Of a stretch of DNA of 64,000 nt, positions 26,289 to 35,786 are shown piece after piece (within the stretch, counting starts at the first letter, position 1; every line of letters begins with the position of its first letter). Source of the stretch: Draconibacterium halophilum (lineage in GTDB: Bacteria; Bacteroidota; Bacteroidia; Bacteroidales; Prolixibacteraceae); NCBI RefSeq assembly GCF_010448835.1, contig NZ_CP048409.1:1310001-1374000 (forward strand), in the 5' to 3' direction. The notes beneath the pieces are model-generated. The model was not told the origin of the DNA and made no database searches. It saw only the letters and a list, made by a program, of their open reading frames with translations. The position numbers and the translations under genes are program-made.

Positions 26289-27770
26289 CTAGTTTCCTAA
26301 AAGTTTGTCGTAATCAGCTTTAAGCGGTTGCTTTTTCTCAAAATCAAAAAGCGTTAAACTACGTAGCCTGTAATAAGCTGACCAATAATCACGTAGTCGC
26401 GAAAGGTAAGACATACGTGCTGTTTCCTGGTCGTTACTGGCAATGTTAAGGCGTGTTACATCAATCTTGCCGATGAGGAAGCGCTGAAATGTAACCTTGT
26501 ATCCCATTTGAGCAACAGTATCGGCCTTGGCAGCGGTATTAACCTGCCCGGCCTGAAGATTGAACTCGAGTACACTTTGGTAAATATCCTGTTCAAAATC
26601 AATGCGCTCCTGTCTGATTGTTGCCAGGGCAACTTCCCGGTTCGATTGGGCCATTGAGTAGCGGCCTTTTCCACGTCCCCAATCAATAATGGGAATGTTT
26701 AAGCCCAAACTAAAAACCTGGCTTTTGTCGGGTTCGGAATAAACGTCATCAAAATTCTCGGCACTTTTGTTTAAACCATACATGGCATAAAGTGTGGTGT
26801 TTAGCCCTCGTTCCGATTTGGCGATCGCTACATTTTCGTCTTGCTGCAGTCGTTGTTGTTGATGACCAATGATTTCCGGATTGTTTTCGATTGCCTCGTT
26901 TATGGCTTTATCCGGATCAATTTGTAATTCTGGTATATCGCTGGGAACAATACATTTAATAATTGTTTCTTTCGGAAGACCCAGGAATGAGTTAAGCATC
27001 GCCTGAGCTCTTTTTTCACCAAGCTGGGCAATGTTCAAAGCTTGTTCGCTGTTCAATAGCCTGAGTTCCAGCTCCAATAATTCATCCTGTGTAACTGTTC
27101 CCACCTGAAAACGTCCTTTCCCGATTTTATAAAGGGTATCGGCGTTGGCGTAATTCATTTCAGCAATGTTTTTCTGAATCTGGGCATTAATTAACCCAAA
27201 AAAGCGTGAAGTGGATCTTACACGCAAATCTTCCATATCTTGAATAAATTCTTTTTTTGCTTTTTCGAATTTTAAAGGTTCGATTTTTGATTGCCATTTT
27301 AGACGATTGTAGCCGTTCAATTCCTGCGAAAAACCAATACTAATAGGCGTGGCATTGAACGATGTGTTTTTGTCGCCACCAAGGTTTTTAATCATGCCCA
27401 ATTCCGAGCGTAAAAATACTTGGCCGCCAGTTAACGAAACATTTTGAACCGCCGAAACCGTAACCTCAGAGTTAAAATATTCGCGCAGGCGAAATTCATC
27501 TTCATTGGTTTCAAAGTTGTACTCTTTGTTATTGAAGCGGTTAAAATCCGCGGGGTTGGCACTTAACGAAATACTTGGCAAACGCTCGGCTTTATAAAAG
27601 CGGTGTTCCCAGTAACTTGCCAAATACATGTTTTTGTTTCGGAAAGCATCGATTGATTGTTCAGAAGCGATGTCGATCACTTCGGGCAATGTTAATACCA
27701 GTTCTTCCTGGGCAAAGGCAAATCCATTAAGGCCCAGAATTAAAATAAATGACAGAACTATTTTTTTCAT
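26289..27770 (-). CDS. TolC-family outer-membrane efflux protein
   Basis: A 493-residue outer-membrane factor with a signal peptide (residues 1-20, ending AFAQ) and two repeats of long amphipathic helices characteristic of TolC (for example LLELELRLLNSEQALNIAQL and its C-terminal counterpart). It would form the trimeric channel for the adaptors and permease encoded beside it. The gap to the following adaptor gene is 3 bp and to the preceding permease gene 24 bp, supporting one transcript. Confidence 0.88.
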   Translation of the reverse strand: MKKIVLSFILILGLNGFAFAQEELVLTLPEVIDIASEQSIDAFRNKNMYLASYWEHRFYKAERLPSISLSANPADFNRFNNKEYNFETNEDEFRLREYFNSEVTVSAVQNVSLTGGQVFLRSELGMIKNLGGDKNTSFNATPISIGFSQELNGYNRLKWQSKIEPLKFEKAKKEFIQDMEDLRVRSTSRFFGLINAQIQKNIAEMNYANADTLYKIGKGRFQVGTVTQDELLELELRLLNSEQALNIAQLGEKRAQAMLNSFLGLPKETIIKCIVPSDIPELQIDPDKAINEAIENNPEIIGHQQQRLQQDENVAIAKSERGLNTTLYAMYGLNKSAENFDDVYSEPDKSQVFSLGLNIPIIDWGRGKGRYSMAQSNREVALATIRQERIDFEQDIYQSVLEFNLQAGQVNTAAKADTVAQMGYKVTFQRFLIGKIDVTRLNIASNDQETARMSYLSRLRDYWSAYYRLRSLTLFDFEKKQPLKADYDKLLGN

Positions 27771-27794
27771 TTTTGTTTGTTTTCAGGTTAATTT

Positions 27795-29174
27795 TTATGA
27801 ACGAAGACTTACTACCGGATCGTTGGAAGCTGCACGTTTGGCGGGCAGATAACCAAAAATAATTCCTACACCAACCGATACGCCAAAAGCAATAACAATG
27901 CTAAAGGCGGAAACAATAGTTTTAATATCGAACACGGCTGTAATTATTTTCGAGAGCACAACCCCCAGAATAATTCCAATAATTCCTCCTGTTAAACTGA
28001 TTAATGTAGACTCGGAAAGAAACTGTGCGATAATGTCTTTTTGTTTGGCTCCAAGAGCCTGGCGAACACCAATTTCGCGAATACGTTCCAATACCGATGC
28101 CAGCATGATGTTCATAATACCTATACCTCCAACTACAAGCGAAATACCTGCAATTACACCTAAAACGATGTTGAATATTTTCTTTGTTTTTTGCTGCTGT
28201 TTGAGCAGAAGTTCGGGGATGGTAACTTCAAAATCATAAAGTTCAGAATGTCTGCGCAGCATCATGCGTTTTATTAATGTTGCCGAGTTGTTCAGCTGTT
28301 CCGTTTCTTTTATCTGAACAATGATTTTATCGAGTTGATTCAGATTGTTGTCGGTATCAACCGGTTCTTCTGTTTGTTCCTGTCCGCCGTAAATAACAAC
28401 CATTCCGTCGCCGCCACCACCTTTATTGGCACTTAAAACTTCGTCGGCCCGAATTAGCGAACGGTTTTTAAACCGAAGCAACATGGTTTGTACGGGTATA
28501 AAAATTTTATTGTCGGAGCTGCTAATTCCCAGTTCGTCGGATGCCGAGGCCGTATAATCGCGTCGTTCTACAACACCAATAATTTTCAGCCAGATTTGTC
28601 CGCATTTAATGTATTTCCCAATGGGATCTTGCTGGCGAAAAAACTGTTCTTTAATATTATTGCCAACAACACAAACGGGTAATCCTTTTTCAATCTGTGC
28701 AGAATTAAAACGCTTTCCTTCGGCCAGTTGCATATTAAACAGATCGAAGTAGTGATTTTCAATCCCTTCGAGCACAACCGGTTTGCTGATGCCATTCAAA
28801 AGCGCCGAGTAGTTAAACGAAATAACAGGCGTGATTCTCTCAACAGTAGGGACAATCTTTTTAATTGCCTCTACATCTAAAAGCGTAAGTCCTTTTGAAA
28901 AATTTTTGGCTGTGGGCTGACCACTGCCATTGCTTTCTCCGCCGTTTCCATCTGATAACGAATAACTGCTTGGTGTTATAACAATATTGTTTACTCCAAC
29001 AAGTTTAATCTGTTCCAGAATTTCCTGTTCGGCACCATTCCCAATGGCCATCATACTTATTACTGCAGCAACACCAAAGATGATACCGAGTGCAGTAAGA
29101 ATCGATTTCAAGCGGTTGGCAATAATGGCTTCAACCGCTATCAGAATATCGTGTAAATATCTTTTAATAAACAT
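27795..29174 (-). CDS. MacB-type ABC transporter permease
   Basis: A 459-residue permease with an N-terminal helix (ANRLKSILTALGIIFGVAAVI), a large MacB_PCD periplasmic domain (about 50-325, including a Gly/Ser-rich insert around residues 75-90) and a C-terminal FtsX domain of three helices (about 335-450, beginning near GVIAGISLVVGGIGIMNIM). There is no ATP-binding domain, and none of the four operon genes encodes an ATPase, so it must rely on one encoded elsewhere. It lies between the first adaptor gene (18 bp gap) and tolC. Confidence 0.87.
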   Translation of the reverse strand: MFIKRYLHDILIAVEAIIANRLKSILTALGIIFGVAAVISMMAIGNGAEQEILEQIKLVGVNNIVITPSSYSLSDGNGGESNGSGQPTAKNFSKGLTLLDVEAIKKIVPTVERITPVISFNYSALLNGISKPVVLEGIENHYFDLFNMQLAEGKRFNSAQIEKGLPVCVVGNNIKEQFFRQQDPIGKYIKCGQIWLKIIGVVERRDYTASASDELGISSSDNKIFIPVQTMLLRFKNRSLIRADEVLSANKGGGGDGMVVIYGGQEQTEEPVDTDNNLNQLDKIIVQIKETEQLNNSATLIKRMMLRRHSELYDFEVTIPELLLKQQQKTKKIFNIVLGVIAGISLVVGGIGIMNIMLASVLERIREIGVRQALGAKQKDIIAQFLSESTLISLTGGIIGIILGVVLSKIITAVFDIKTIVSAFSIVIAFGVSVGVGIIFGYLPAKRAASNDPVVSLRS

Positions 29175-29192
29175 TTTGTTTGCTTTGAGTGG

Positions 29193-30623
29193 TTAACTGG
29201 CTGACGTAATTGTAACGCCCGGAGGCAATGTCATTCCCTCTGGAAGTTCAGGTGCTTTTTCCTGTTGCTTTTCTTTCTTTTTCGCTGCTTCTTCAGCCTT
29301 TTTTTCTGCGGCTTTACGTTTCATATCCGCATAAATTTCAAAACCCGAAAGTTTATATTCGGCTGCATCCTCAGGTTTCATCAACTGTACTTCTTGCCCT
29401 TCTTCAAGGCCTTGGTTAACAACCACATAGTTTTCGTTTGCTTCTCCGGGTTCAATAATTTGCCTGGTTTCCGAATCGCTGAGGTAAACAAACGACAAGC
29501 TATCGTTTGCAAACACTGCCTCAATGGGAATATAGGTAGCATCTTCAATATAACTGGCCTGGATGGTGTTACTGGTGGTCATTGCCGGCTTCAGATCGGG
29601 ATCGGAGCCGTCGACCTTAATTTTTACCTCAAAAACCTTTGCATCACTTTTAGGCATTAGCTGGCCCATGTTGGCTACAGTGGCCACTTCGCCGGTTAAA
29701 GTTTTGTCGGGAAAAGCATCTATTCCAATCCTTACTTTCTGCCCGGGTTTTATAAGAGCAATGTCAATTTCGTTAATAAATGTTTTGGTAACCAGGTTAT
29801 TCATATTCGGGAAAGTAGCGATTATGGGGCTCCACTGCGAAACGCGCGAACCTGTTTCAACTGTGCCTCCCCATTCGTACTGATGGTAGGAAATCATACC
29901 CGCTTTTGGCGAATAAATAATCAGCTGATCCATTAATTCTTCCAGCGCATCAACACGCTCTTTTACTTGTTTGTAGGTGATGAATTTACGGTTAACCTTA
30001 TTGATTTCCTGTTGCGTTTTTAAGGTATAAGCTTGTTTCGATTGCTCCAGTTTCCGTAAAGCTTTGTCGTAATCCATTCTTACCTTTTTTTGTTCCGACG
30101 GCGATTCATAAATCGATTCGTCAACCGCTATTTTTCGCTCTTCCACATCCAGTCTCGCATTAATAATCTGATCGCGTTCGTTGCTGAGGGTAAGGTTCGA
30201 ATCGATCTTACTGTCGTTGTATTCCGACAAGGTTTTTTCCAGTTCGTCCTGAGCATCTTTTAACTGTTCCTGAACGGCCTGATGGTCGAGTGTGGCGACG
30301 TAATCTCCCGAATCGACATAAGTTCCTTCCTCTACAATATCCGTAATGGTAAGGTTAGAAATGCGGGTTTGGCGATCCTTCATTTTTTCCGGAATATAAA
30401 CATGATCCGAATTTTCTGATTCAAGCTGCCCGCTGGAATAAACCAGCACTTCAAAAGGGCCTTTCATAACTTTGGTGGTAATTTGTGTGGTTTCGCTTTT
30501 CGAACCTGAAATAATAATGATGACCACGAACAGTACAATTACTGCCATGGCGGCAAACAGCCAGTTTTTTTTCTTCATTTTGGTATGCTTTAAGTTTTCA
30601 ATTGTAACAGGTTTATTGGGCAT
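29193..30623 (-). CDS. HlyD-type efflux periplasmic adaptor (first in operon)
   Basis: A 476-residue membrane-fusion protein with an N-terminal membrane helix (about 20-42), a coiled coil (about 115-215), a barrel domain with the segment LKPAMTTSNTIQASY, and an unusual Lys/Glu/Ala-rich C-terminal tail (about 435-476, KRKAAEKKAEEAAKKKEKQ) that its operon partner lacks. The start at 30623 is the longest; MKKKNWLFAAM at 30578 is an equally plausible start and gives a more typical N-terminus. It is the first gene of the efflux operon. Confidence 0.85.
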   Translation of the reverse strand: MPNKPVTIENLKHTKMKKKNWLFAAMAVIVLFVVIIIISGSKSETTQITTKVMKGPFEVLVYSSGQLESENSDHVYIPEKMKDRQTRISNLTITDIVEEGTYVDSGDYVATLDHQAVQEQLKDAQDELEKTLSEYNDSKIDSNLTLSNERDQIINARLDVEERKIAVDESIYESPSEQKKVRMDYDKALRKLEQSKQAYTLKTQQEINKVNRKFITYKQVKERVDALEELMDQLIIYSPKAGMISYHQYEWGGTVETGSRVSQWSPIIATFPNMNNLVTKTFINEIDIALIKPGQKVRIGIDAFPDKTLTGEVATVANMGQLMPKSDAKVFEVKIKVDGSDPDLKPAMTTSNTIQASYIEDATYIPIEAVFANDSLSFVYLSDSETRQIIEPGEANENYVVVNQGLEEGQEVQLMKPEDAAEYKLSGFEIYADMKRKAAEKKAEEAAKKKEKQQEKAPELPEGMTLPPGVTITSAS

Positions 30624-30822
30624 GAGGGCATGCTGTTTCTAAGTAGAATTTTGAGGACTTTGTTTCATAATTTTAGCTTTCGTTTCTAATTGAATAATTG
30701 TTTTTTCTGTTTAACAAAAATTGTGCCTTGGCTAAATTTTAGCGAAAGAAACAAAAAATAAGTATGAAATTTTGTTAAATAAACCTCAAATAAACTAAAA
30801 AGCTAGTTTTTTAACTGAAAAT
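30624..30822. promoter_or_regulatory. Control region upstream of the efflux operon
   Basis: About 200 AT-rich bases. A 13-base palindrome, GCTAAATTTTAGC (30731-30743), and a second copy of one half (AATTTTAGC, near 30668-30676) are repeated about 60 bases apart and could be binding sites for a regulator. No convincing -7 element was found. The regulator is not identifiable in the window. Confidence 0.3.
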
Positions 30823-31733
30823 TCAGTTTGGAAGTTTGGGGCGTGATTTAAAAATACCAGCTTGTGCCAGCGTCATTATCAGAACACCGATTACTGTCAC
30901 CATTCCTCCCATAAACTGATGCAACAACGGGAAGGTCTGAAAAACGAGGTAGGCACCGATTAACACAAAAATCCCTTTCAGTGTTTGCACCACTGCCGAC
31001 CGCGAAGCATCAATAAATTGATAGGAGTAATAAACCGTTAAAATGGCAATGAATTCGAGGAAAACCCCAATTGAAATATTGGCAAAAGCTTTAGTTGGGA
31101 TAGTTGCTGGCGGACTGTAAATATAAAAAGCAATGACTGAAAAGGTTAACAGCCAGGTGTAGCGGTTCAGGTTAAACAGCTCGGGGCTGATGTTTTTTAC
31201 ATGCACTTTTACAATAAGTGTTGCCGTGGTGGCAAAAAGAGCGTTAATAACAACAACTCCTGTTCCGGCAATAAACAGCGTTTTTAAACTTGTTCCGCCG
31301 GTATAACTAATAATAAAAGTACCGATTAGCGCCAGTGCGGCACCAACGATTTCAATCCATCCAAACTTTTCTTTCAACAAAACAATACCACCTAAAGTAA
31401 CCATTACCGGAAAAAGGTTGCCGATAAACGATGTGATGGAAGGATCGGGAATAATATTTACGGAAATAAAAAAGTACTGGTAGTCAGGATTTCAAGAACA
31501 CCAAGTAGCAGGAGAATGCGACGTTGTTTTCTATCCAGAATTTTTAGCTGACCCAATTTTTTGTTTTTCAGGGCGAAAAGAAAACTAAACAACACCCCAA
31601 AACCACACCAGTAAATACCAAATTGTGTTAAATGAATTTCATTTAACGCCGCCTTACTAAATATGTATACGTTTGAGAAAGCAATTGTGGCAACCAGTGC
31701 CAGCAGGTATCCCTTAAATGTGGCTGTTTTCAT
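30823..31733 (-). CDS. EamA/DMT-family transporter (frameshifted)
   Basis: Two open frames, 31458-31733 and 30823-31404, are halves of one EamA transporter of about 303 residues with ten predicted membrane helices and two EamA repeats. Adding one T (minus strand) to the six-base A/T run at 31468-31473 restores TSTFFISVNIIPDPSITSFIGNLFPVMV across the break (shown here only as the joining region). EamA proteins move amino acids, nucleotide precursors or other small metabolites across the inner membrane; this one's cargo is unknown. The break is in a homopolymer and is probably a sequencing error. Confidence 0.8.
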
Positions 31734-31936
31734 TCACTATTATTCAATTATTCTTCGGTCTCAGCATTTCAAAACTCAGCGTCTCCGGAAATTGCGGTAA
31801 AGATAGAAAATCAATGCAAAGAGTAAACTGATATTTTTTGACTGAAAATTCTGATTTATAAGCATTTTAATATAAAGGAAACATTTGGTTTTCATTTTCT
31901 TAAAATTGAAATTTTAGGAAAAGTAGTTAATGATGC

Positions 31937-31944
31937 TAGTTTTG
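31937..31944 (+). promoter_or_regulatory. -7 promoter element for the small membrane-protein pair
   Basis: TAGTTTTG matches TAnnTTTG. Its position makes the first ATG (31954) almost leaderless and favours the second (31972) as the start. Confidence 0.45.
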
Positions 31945-31971
31945 TAGCACATAATGTTAGAAACCGGCACT

Positions 31972-32157
31972 ATGACAAAGACCAGAAAAACATTGTTGAT
32001 AGCATTTTTAGCACTTTCATTTATTTTAGTAGGCATTGGTTCGTATGCAAAACTGGAGCATTGGGGAAACATGGTGTGCTGTGGTTTTGTATTCAGCGGA
32101 TTAATTTTTGCTACTGCAGCTCTGGTTATTGCTATGTGGCGACCTAAAGTGAAATAA
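31972..32157 (+). CDS. Small two-helix membrane protein
   Basis: A 61-residue protein from MTKTRKTLL: a short basic N-terminus, helix one (about 6-26, LIAFLALSFILVGIGSYA), a short loop KLEHWGNMVC, helix two (about 35-53) and a basic tail. The KLEHW loop recalls the region between helices of GldL-like proteins, but the match is too short for an assignment. It is followed after 1 bp by another small two-helix protein of similar size, so the two are co-translated. Confidence 0.55.
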   Translation: MTKTRKTLLIAFLALSFILVGIGSYAKLEHWGNMVCCGFVFSGLIFATAALVIAMWRPKVK

Positions 32158-32158
32158 A

Positions 32159-32353
32159 ATGGAAATCACAAAAACCGGGAAGATTCTCTTTATCACTGCG
32201 ATAATACTTGCCTGTACACTCGTAATTTTTGGAAGCCTCATTGATATTGAAAAAATGTCGGATCAAACTGCCAAAATATTGTCTTCAGCTGGTTACGGTA
32301 TCATTGTTCTGGTTTTGGTTTGGGCATCTTTCAAAACCAGTAAGCAGAAATAA
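32159..32353 (+). CDS. Small two-helix membrane protein
   Basis: A 64-residue protein with two hydrophobic helices (about 8-26 and 41-58) around a polar loop (DIEKMSDQTAK) and a basic C-terminus. It starts 1 bp after the preceding small membrane protein and shares its plan (helix-loop-helix, KTGKILFI against KTRKTLLI at the start), suggesting ancient duplication or a two-subunit complex. I do not recognise the family. Confidence 0.5.
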   Translation: MEITKTGKILFITAIILACTLVIFGSLIDIEKMSDQTAKILSSAGYGIIVLVLVWASFKTSKQK

Positions 32354-32428
32354 CCTCCGAGAGCTAACTATTTTATTAACCCAACATTAACCTTCCTAAA
32401 ACTTTCCGCTGCAATCTTCAGAATCGAT

Positions 32429-32436
32429 TATCTTTG
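32429..32436 (+). promoter_or_regulatory. -7 promoter element of pgi
   Basis: TATCTTTG matches TAnnTTTG; it implies a leader of about 85 bases before the pgi ATG at 32529. No -33 TTG at standard spacing. Confidence 0.45.
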
Positions 32437-32528
32437 TGTAATTATTCATTGATTATTAACTATCGGACGACTGCAGCATTTCCATTTAGAAAGCTTTTGG
32501 CTTCGGTCTTCCTGCTTAAAACAAAAAT

Positions 32529-34175
32529 ATGTTACCTAAAATCAATCCTATTGAAACTAAAGCCTGGCAAAAACTTGAAGAGATGTATTTTGAGTTTGAA
32601 GGCACGCATATGAAAGATCTTTTTGCAGCCGATGCAGATCGGTTTGAAAAGTACTCCCTGAAATTTGAAGATATCCTGCTCGATTTTTCAAAAAACATTG
32701 TAAGCGATGAGGTTAAAACAACCTTGTTTGAATTGGCTGAAGAGTGTGGTTTAAAAGATGCCATTTCGGCTATGTTCTCGGGCAAGAAAATTAATGCTAC
32801 CGAAGATCGCGCGGTGCTTCATGTGGCTTTGCGTAACCGCAGCAATACTCCAATTATAGTTGACGGCGAAGATGTAATGCCTGAAGTAAATGCGGTACTT
32901 GAACAGATGAAAGGTTTTACAGGGAAAGTGATTTCGGGCGAGTGGAAAGGATACTCTGGAAAAGCAATTACCGACGTGGTAAACATTGGAATTGGAGGAT
33001 CGGATTTAGGGCCGCTAATGGTTACCGAGGCTTTAAAACCTTATAAAAACCATTTGAAACTGCATTTTGTTTCGAACGTTGACGGAACGCACATTGCCGA
33101 AACACTAAAAGAAGTTGATCCGGAAACAACCATGTTTATCGTAGCTTCTAAAACGTTTACTACGCAGGAAACCATGACCAACGCCAACACGGCTAAAGAC
33201 TGGTTTTTGGAGTCGGCAAAAGATTTGGAGAACGTTGCCAAACACTTTGTTGCCGTTTCTACCAACGCTGAAGCTGTCTCTGCTTTTGGTATCGATACCG
33301 ATAACATGTTCCGTTTCTGGAACTGGGTGGGTGGTCGTTATTCGTTGTGGTCGGCCATTGGTTTAAGCATTATGCTGGGCATTGGTTACGACAATTACAT
33401 TGATTTGCTTGATGGTGCTCACACCATGGACAAGCATTTCAGCGAAACCGATTTTGATAAAAATATCCCGGTAATTCTGGCTTTGATTGGCCTTTGGTAC
33501 AATAATTTCTACGGAGCCGAGAGTGAAGCCATTCTTCCATACGACCAGTACATGCACCGTTTTGCAGCTTATTTCCAGCAAGGAAATATGGAAAGTAACG
33601 GTAAATATGTTGACCGTAACGGTGAACAAGTAGATTACCAAACCGGCCCGATAATTTGGGGAGAGCCCGGAACAAATGGGCAACACGCTTTTTATCAGCT
33701 GATTCACCAGGGTACAAAACTTATTCCTTGCGACTTTATCGCCTCGGCAATTAACCACAATAAAGTTGGCGACCATCATCCGAAATTACTGGCTAACTTT
33801 TTTGCCCAAACCGAAGCCATGATGGTGGGTAAAACCGAAGAGCAGGTTGTTGCCGAGTTAAAAGCTGCAAGTAAATCAGAAACGGAGATTAAAGAATTGA
33901 CACCGTTTAAAATATTTATGGGTAACATTCCAACCAACTCCATTTTGGTAAAACAATTAACACCTCGTGTTTTGGGATCGTTGATAGCCATGTACGAACA
34001 CAAAATTTTTGTACAGGGAATTATCTGGAACATTTACAGTTTCGATCAGTGGGGAGTTGAGCTGGGTAAACAACTGGCCAATGCTATTCTGCCGGAATTG
34101 AATAATGACAAAAAAGTAACAGGTCACGATGCATCAACCAATGGTTTGATTAATGCCTGGAAAGAAATGAGATAA
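32529..34175 (+). CDS. pgi: Glucose-6-phosphate isomerase
   Basis: A 548-residue enzyme interconverting glucose 6-phosphate and fructose 6-phosphate. It has both PGI signatures: the region around VNIGIGGSDLGP (phosphate loop), the internal ASKTFTTQETMTNA and WVGGRYSLWSAIGL, and the C-terminal GIIWNIYSFDQWGVELGK. The length matches the long bacterial form. It has its own promoter and a strong terminator, so it is a single-gene unit. Confidence 0.97.
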   Translation: MLPKINPIETKAWQKLEEMYFEFEGTHMKDLFAADADRFEKYSLKFEDILLDFSKNIVSDEVKTTLFELAEECGLKDAISAMFSGKKINATEDRAVLHVALRNRSNTPIIVDGEDVMPEVNAVLEQMKGFTGKVISGEWKGYSGKAITDVVNIGIGGSDLGPLMVTEALKPYKNHLKLHFVSNVDGTHIAETLKEVDPETTMFIVASKTFTTQETMTNANTAKDWFLESAKDLENVAKHFVAVSTNAEAVSAFGIDTDNMFRFWNWVGGRYSLWSAIGLSIMLGIGYDNYIDLLDGAHTMDKHFSETDFDKNIPVILALIGLWYNNFYGAESEAILPYDQYMHRFAAYFQQGNMESNGKYVDRNGEQVDYQTGPIIWGEPGTNGQHAFYQLIHQGTKLIPCDFIASAINHNKVGDHHPKLLANFFAQTEAMMVGKTEEQVVAELKAASKSETEIKELTPFKIFMGNIPTNSILVKQLTPRVLGSLIAMYEHKIFVQGIIWNIYSFDQWGVELGKQLANAILPELNNDKKVTGHDASTNGLINAWKEMR

Positions 34176-34199
34176 GAAGATACTCTTCATAATTTTCTA

Positions 34200-34232
34200 A
34201 ATGCCATTCGTTTTACGGATGGCATTTTTTTG
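34200..34232 (+). terminator. Rho-independent terminator of pgi
   Basis: An 11 bp stem, AATGCCATTCG (34200-34210) with CGGATGGCATT (34216-34226), one G-T pair, loop TTTTA, followed by an unbroken T-run. Confidence 0.88.
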
Positions 34233-34339
34233 GATTTTGTTTATTCTTCGAAGTTGAATCGACCTGAATATCGTGAATTGGTAGACGGTTAAAACAGATT
34301 TCTCACTGTGTTCGAAATGACAGAAAAATGGAATGAATT

Positions 34340-35335
34340 TTAACAGAGTTTTTTAGTCAACTCTGCAAACACTTTATGAGGAGGAACTTTATTGTAAAGA
34401 ATATTGTAAACCGCTTCGCAAATGGGCATGTCAACCTTGTAATGCTGGTTAATTTCGTGAATCGATTTTGTGGCATAATAACCCTCTGCAACCATATTCA
34501 ATTCAAGTTGAGCTGTTTTTACCGAATAGCCTTTTCCTATCATTGAGCCAAAAGTACGGTTCCGGCTAAATTGCGAGTAGGCTGTTACCATAAGGTCGCC
34601 CAGGTAGGCGGGAGCTTTAATGTCACGGTCAATCGGATGAACCTGGTCGACAAAACGTTTTATCTCCTGAATGGCCCGCGAGATGAGTACTGCATGGAAG
34701 TTGTCGCCAAAACGCTGGCCGTGAGCAATACCGGCCGCAACAGCTACAACATTTTTTAGTACCGCAGCATATTCGGTCCCCCAAATATCATCCGATGGCG
34801 TGGTGTAAATATAATCGCATTCAAGAAGTTGTGTAAATGTAATCGCCTTTTCTTCGGTGGTGCAAGCTACGGTAAGGTACGACAGCTTTTCGCGGGCAAC
34901 TTCTTCAGCATGGCACGGACCCGCCAAAACACCAATCCTGCCATGATCAACATTAAAATACTTTTGCAAATATTCGGCCACCAAAAGGTTTTCTTCGGTA
35001 ACAATTCCCTTAACACCTGATAAAATATATTTACCTGAAAGATCTGTTACATCAGCCAGAACAGATGGGAGAAATGCCGAAGGAACGGCTATAATTAGAA
35101 TATCGGAATTGGAAACAATGCAGTTTATATCTTCACAAAAATTAATTTTAGAAGTATCAAACTCCACCTCGTGCAAATAACGTGGATTGTGCTTATTCTG
35201 TTTAAAAGTTTCAATAGTGGCCTTTTTTCTAAAAAACCAGTTTATCTCGTTTACATTTTCAAGAAGAATTTTTGCCAGAGCCGTTGCCCAGCTGCCACTT
35301 CCGATAATGCCAACTTTATTTGTTTTTATATTCAT
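34340..35335 (-). CDS. gpsA: Glycerol-3-phosphate dehydrogenase [NAD(P)+]
   Basis: A 331-residue cytosolic enzyme that reduces dihydroxyacetone phosphate to glycerol 3-phosphate for phospholipid synthesis. It has the N-terminal nucleotide loop GIIGSGSWATALA, the central LSGVKGI and GPCHAEEV segments, the catalytic AVLKNVVAVAAGIAHG and the substrate-binding SRNRTFG. It is convergent with pgi and has a -7 element just upstream. Confidence 0.95.
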   Translation of the reverse strand: MNIKTNKVGIIGSGSWATALAKILLENVNEINWFFRKKATIETFKQNKHNPRYLHEVEFDTSKINFCEDINCIVSNSDILIIAVPSAFLPSVLADVTDLSGKYILSGVKGIVTEENLLVAEYLQKYFNVDHGRIGVLAGPCHAEEVAREKLSYLTVACTTEEKAITFTQLLECDYIYTTPSDDIWGTEYAAVLKNVVAVAAGIAHGQRFGDNFHAVLISRAIQEIKRFVDQVHPIDRDIKAPAYLGDLMVTAYSQFSRNRTFGSMIGKGYSVKTAQLELNMVAEGYYATKSIHEINQHYKVDMPICEAVYNILYNKVPPHKVFAELTKKLC

Positions 35336-35354
35336 TTACGTATTTAATAACGCG

Positions 35355-35362
35355 CAAAGGTA
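35355..35362 (-). promoter_or_regulatory. -7 promoter element of gpsA
   Basis: CAAAGGTA on the plus strand reads TACCTTTG on the minus strand, matching TAnnTTTG, 20 bases before the gpsA ATG. Confidence 0.5.
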
Positions 35363-35572
35363 CAATTTGTAAGAGCTTATTGAAGAAAAAAGTAAGAATT
35401 TAATGGTTTCGAAGAATTCAATTCTTGACCGAAAAATGTTTTATCGTCTTGTGAATGAGAGCAATAAGAGTTGTGTGTCTGATGTTTGTAGATCATAAGA
35501 TGAATGTCTACATTTAGAAAATAGGTTCAACAAGAATAGAATTGGTAAATAATTGTACAAAATAACACTCTG

Positions 35573-35776
35573 ATGAAAGAAGAAGTAAGTGAAAGTTCGA
35601 TCCGCTTAAAGGCAATGATTGAAAAAGCGATTGCAGATCATACGATTACACACGATGATTACGACAAGATTATACATATTGCAACAGAAGATGGCCACAT
35701 TGATAAGCACGAAAAGGCTTTGCTCGGCCAGTTGCAGCAAATGATTGAAGATAGGTTGGTGAAGTTTGTTAGCTAA
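35573..35776 (+). CDS. Small hypothetical protein, TerB-like segment
   Basis: A 67-residue, mainly helical, acidic protein (RLKAMIEKAIADHTITHDDYDKI then IATEDGHIDKHEKALLGQL). The acidic loops resemble part of a TerB-like metal-binding helical domain, but it is too short for a full one. No signal peptide or membrane helix. It ends 10 bp before the DUF2817 gene on the same strand. Function unknown. Confidence 0.5.
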   Translation: MKEEVSESSIRLKAMIEKAIADHTITHDDYDKIIHIATEDGHIDKHEKALLGQLQQMIEDRLVKFVS

Positions 35777-35786
35777 ATTTGTTTCC

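Noticed and set aside
31458..31733. Separate small EamA half-transporter
   Set aside because: The downstream frame continues the same fold without a gap once one base is added, so this is one split gene, not two half-size transporters.
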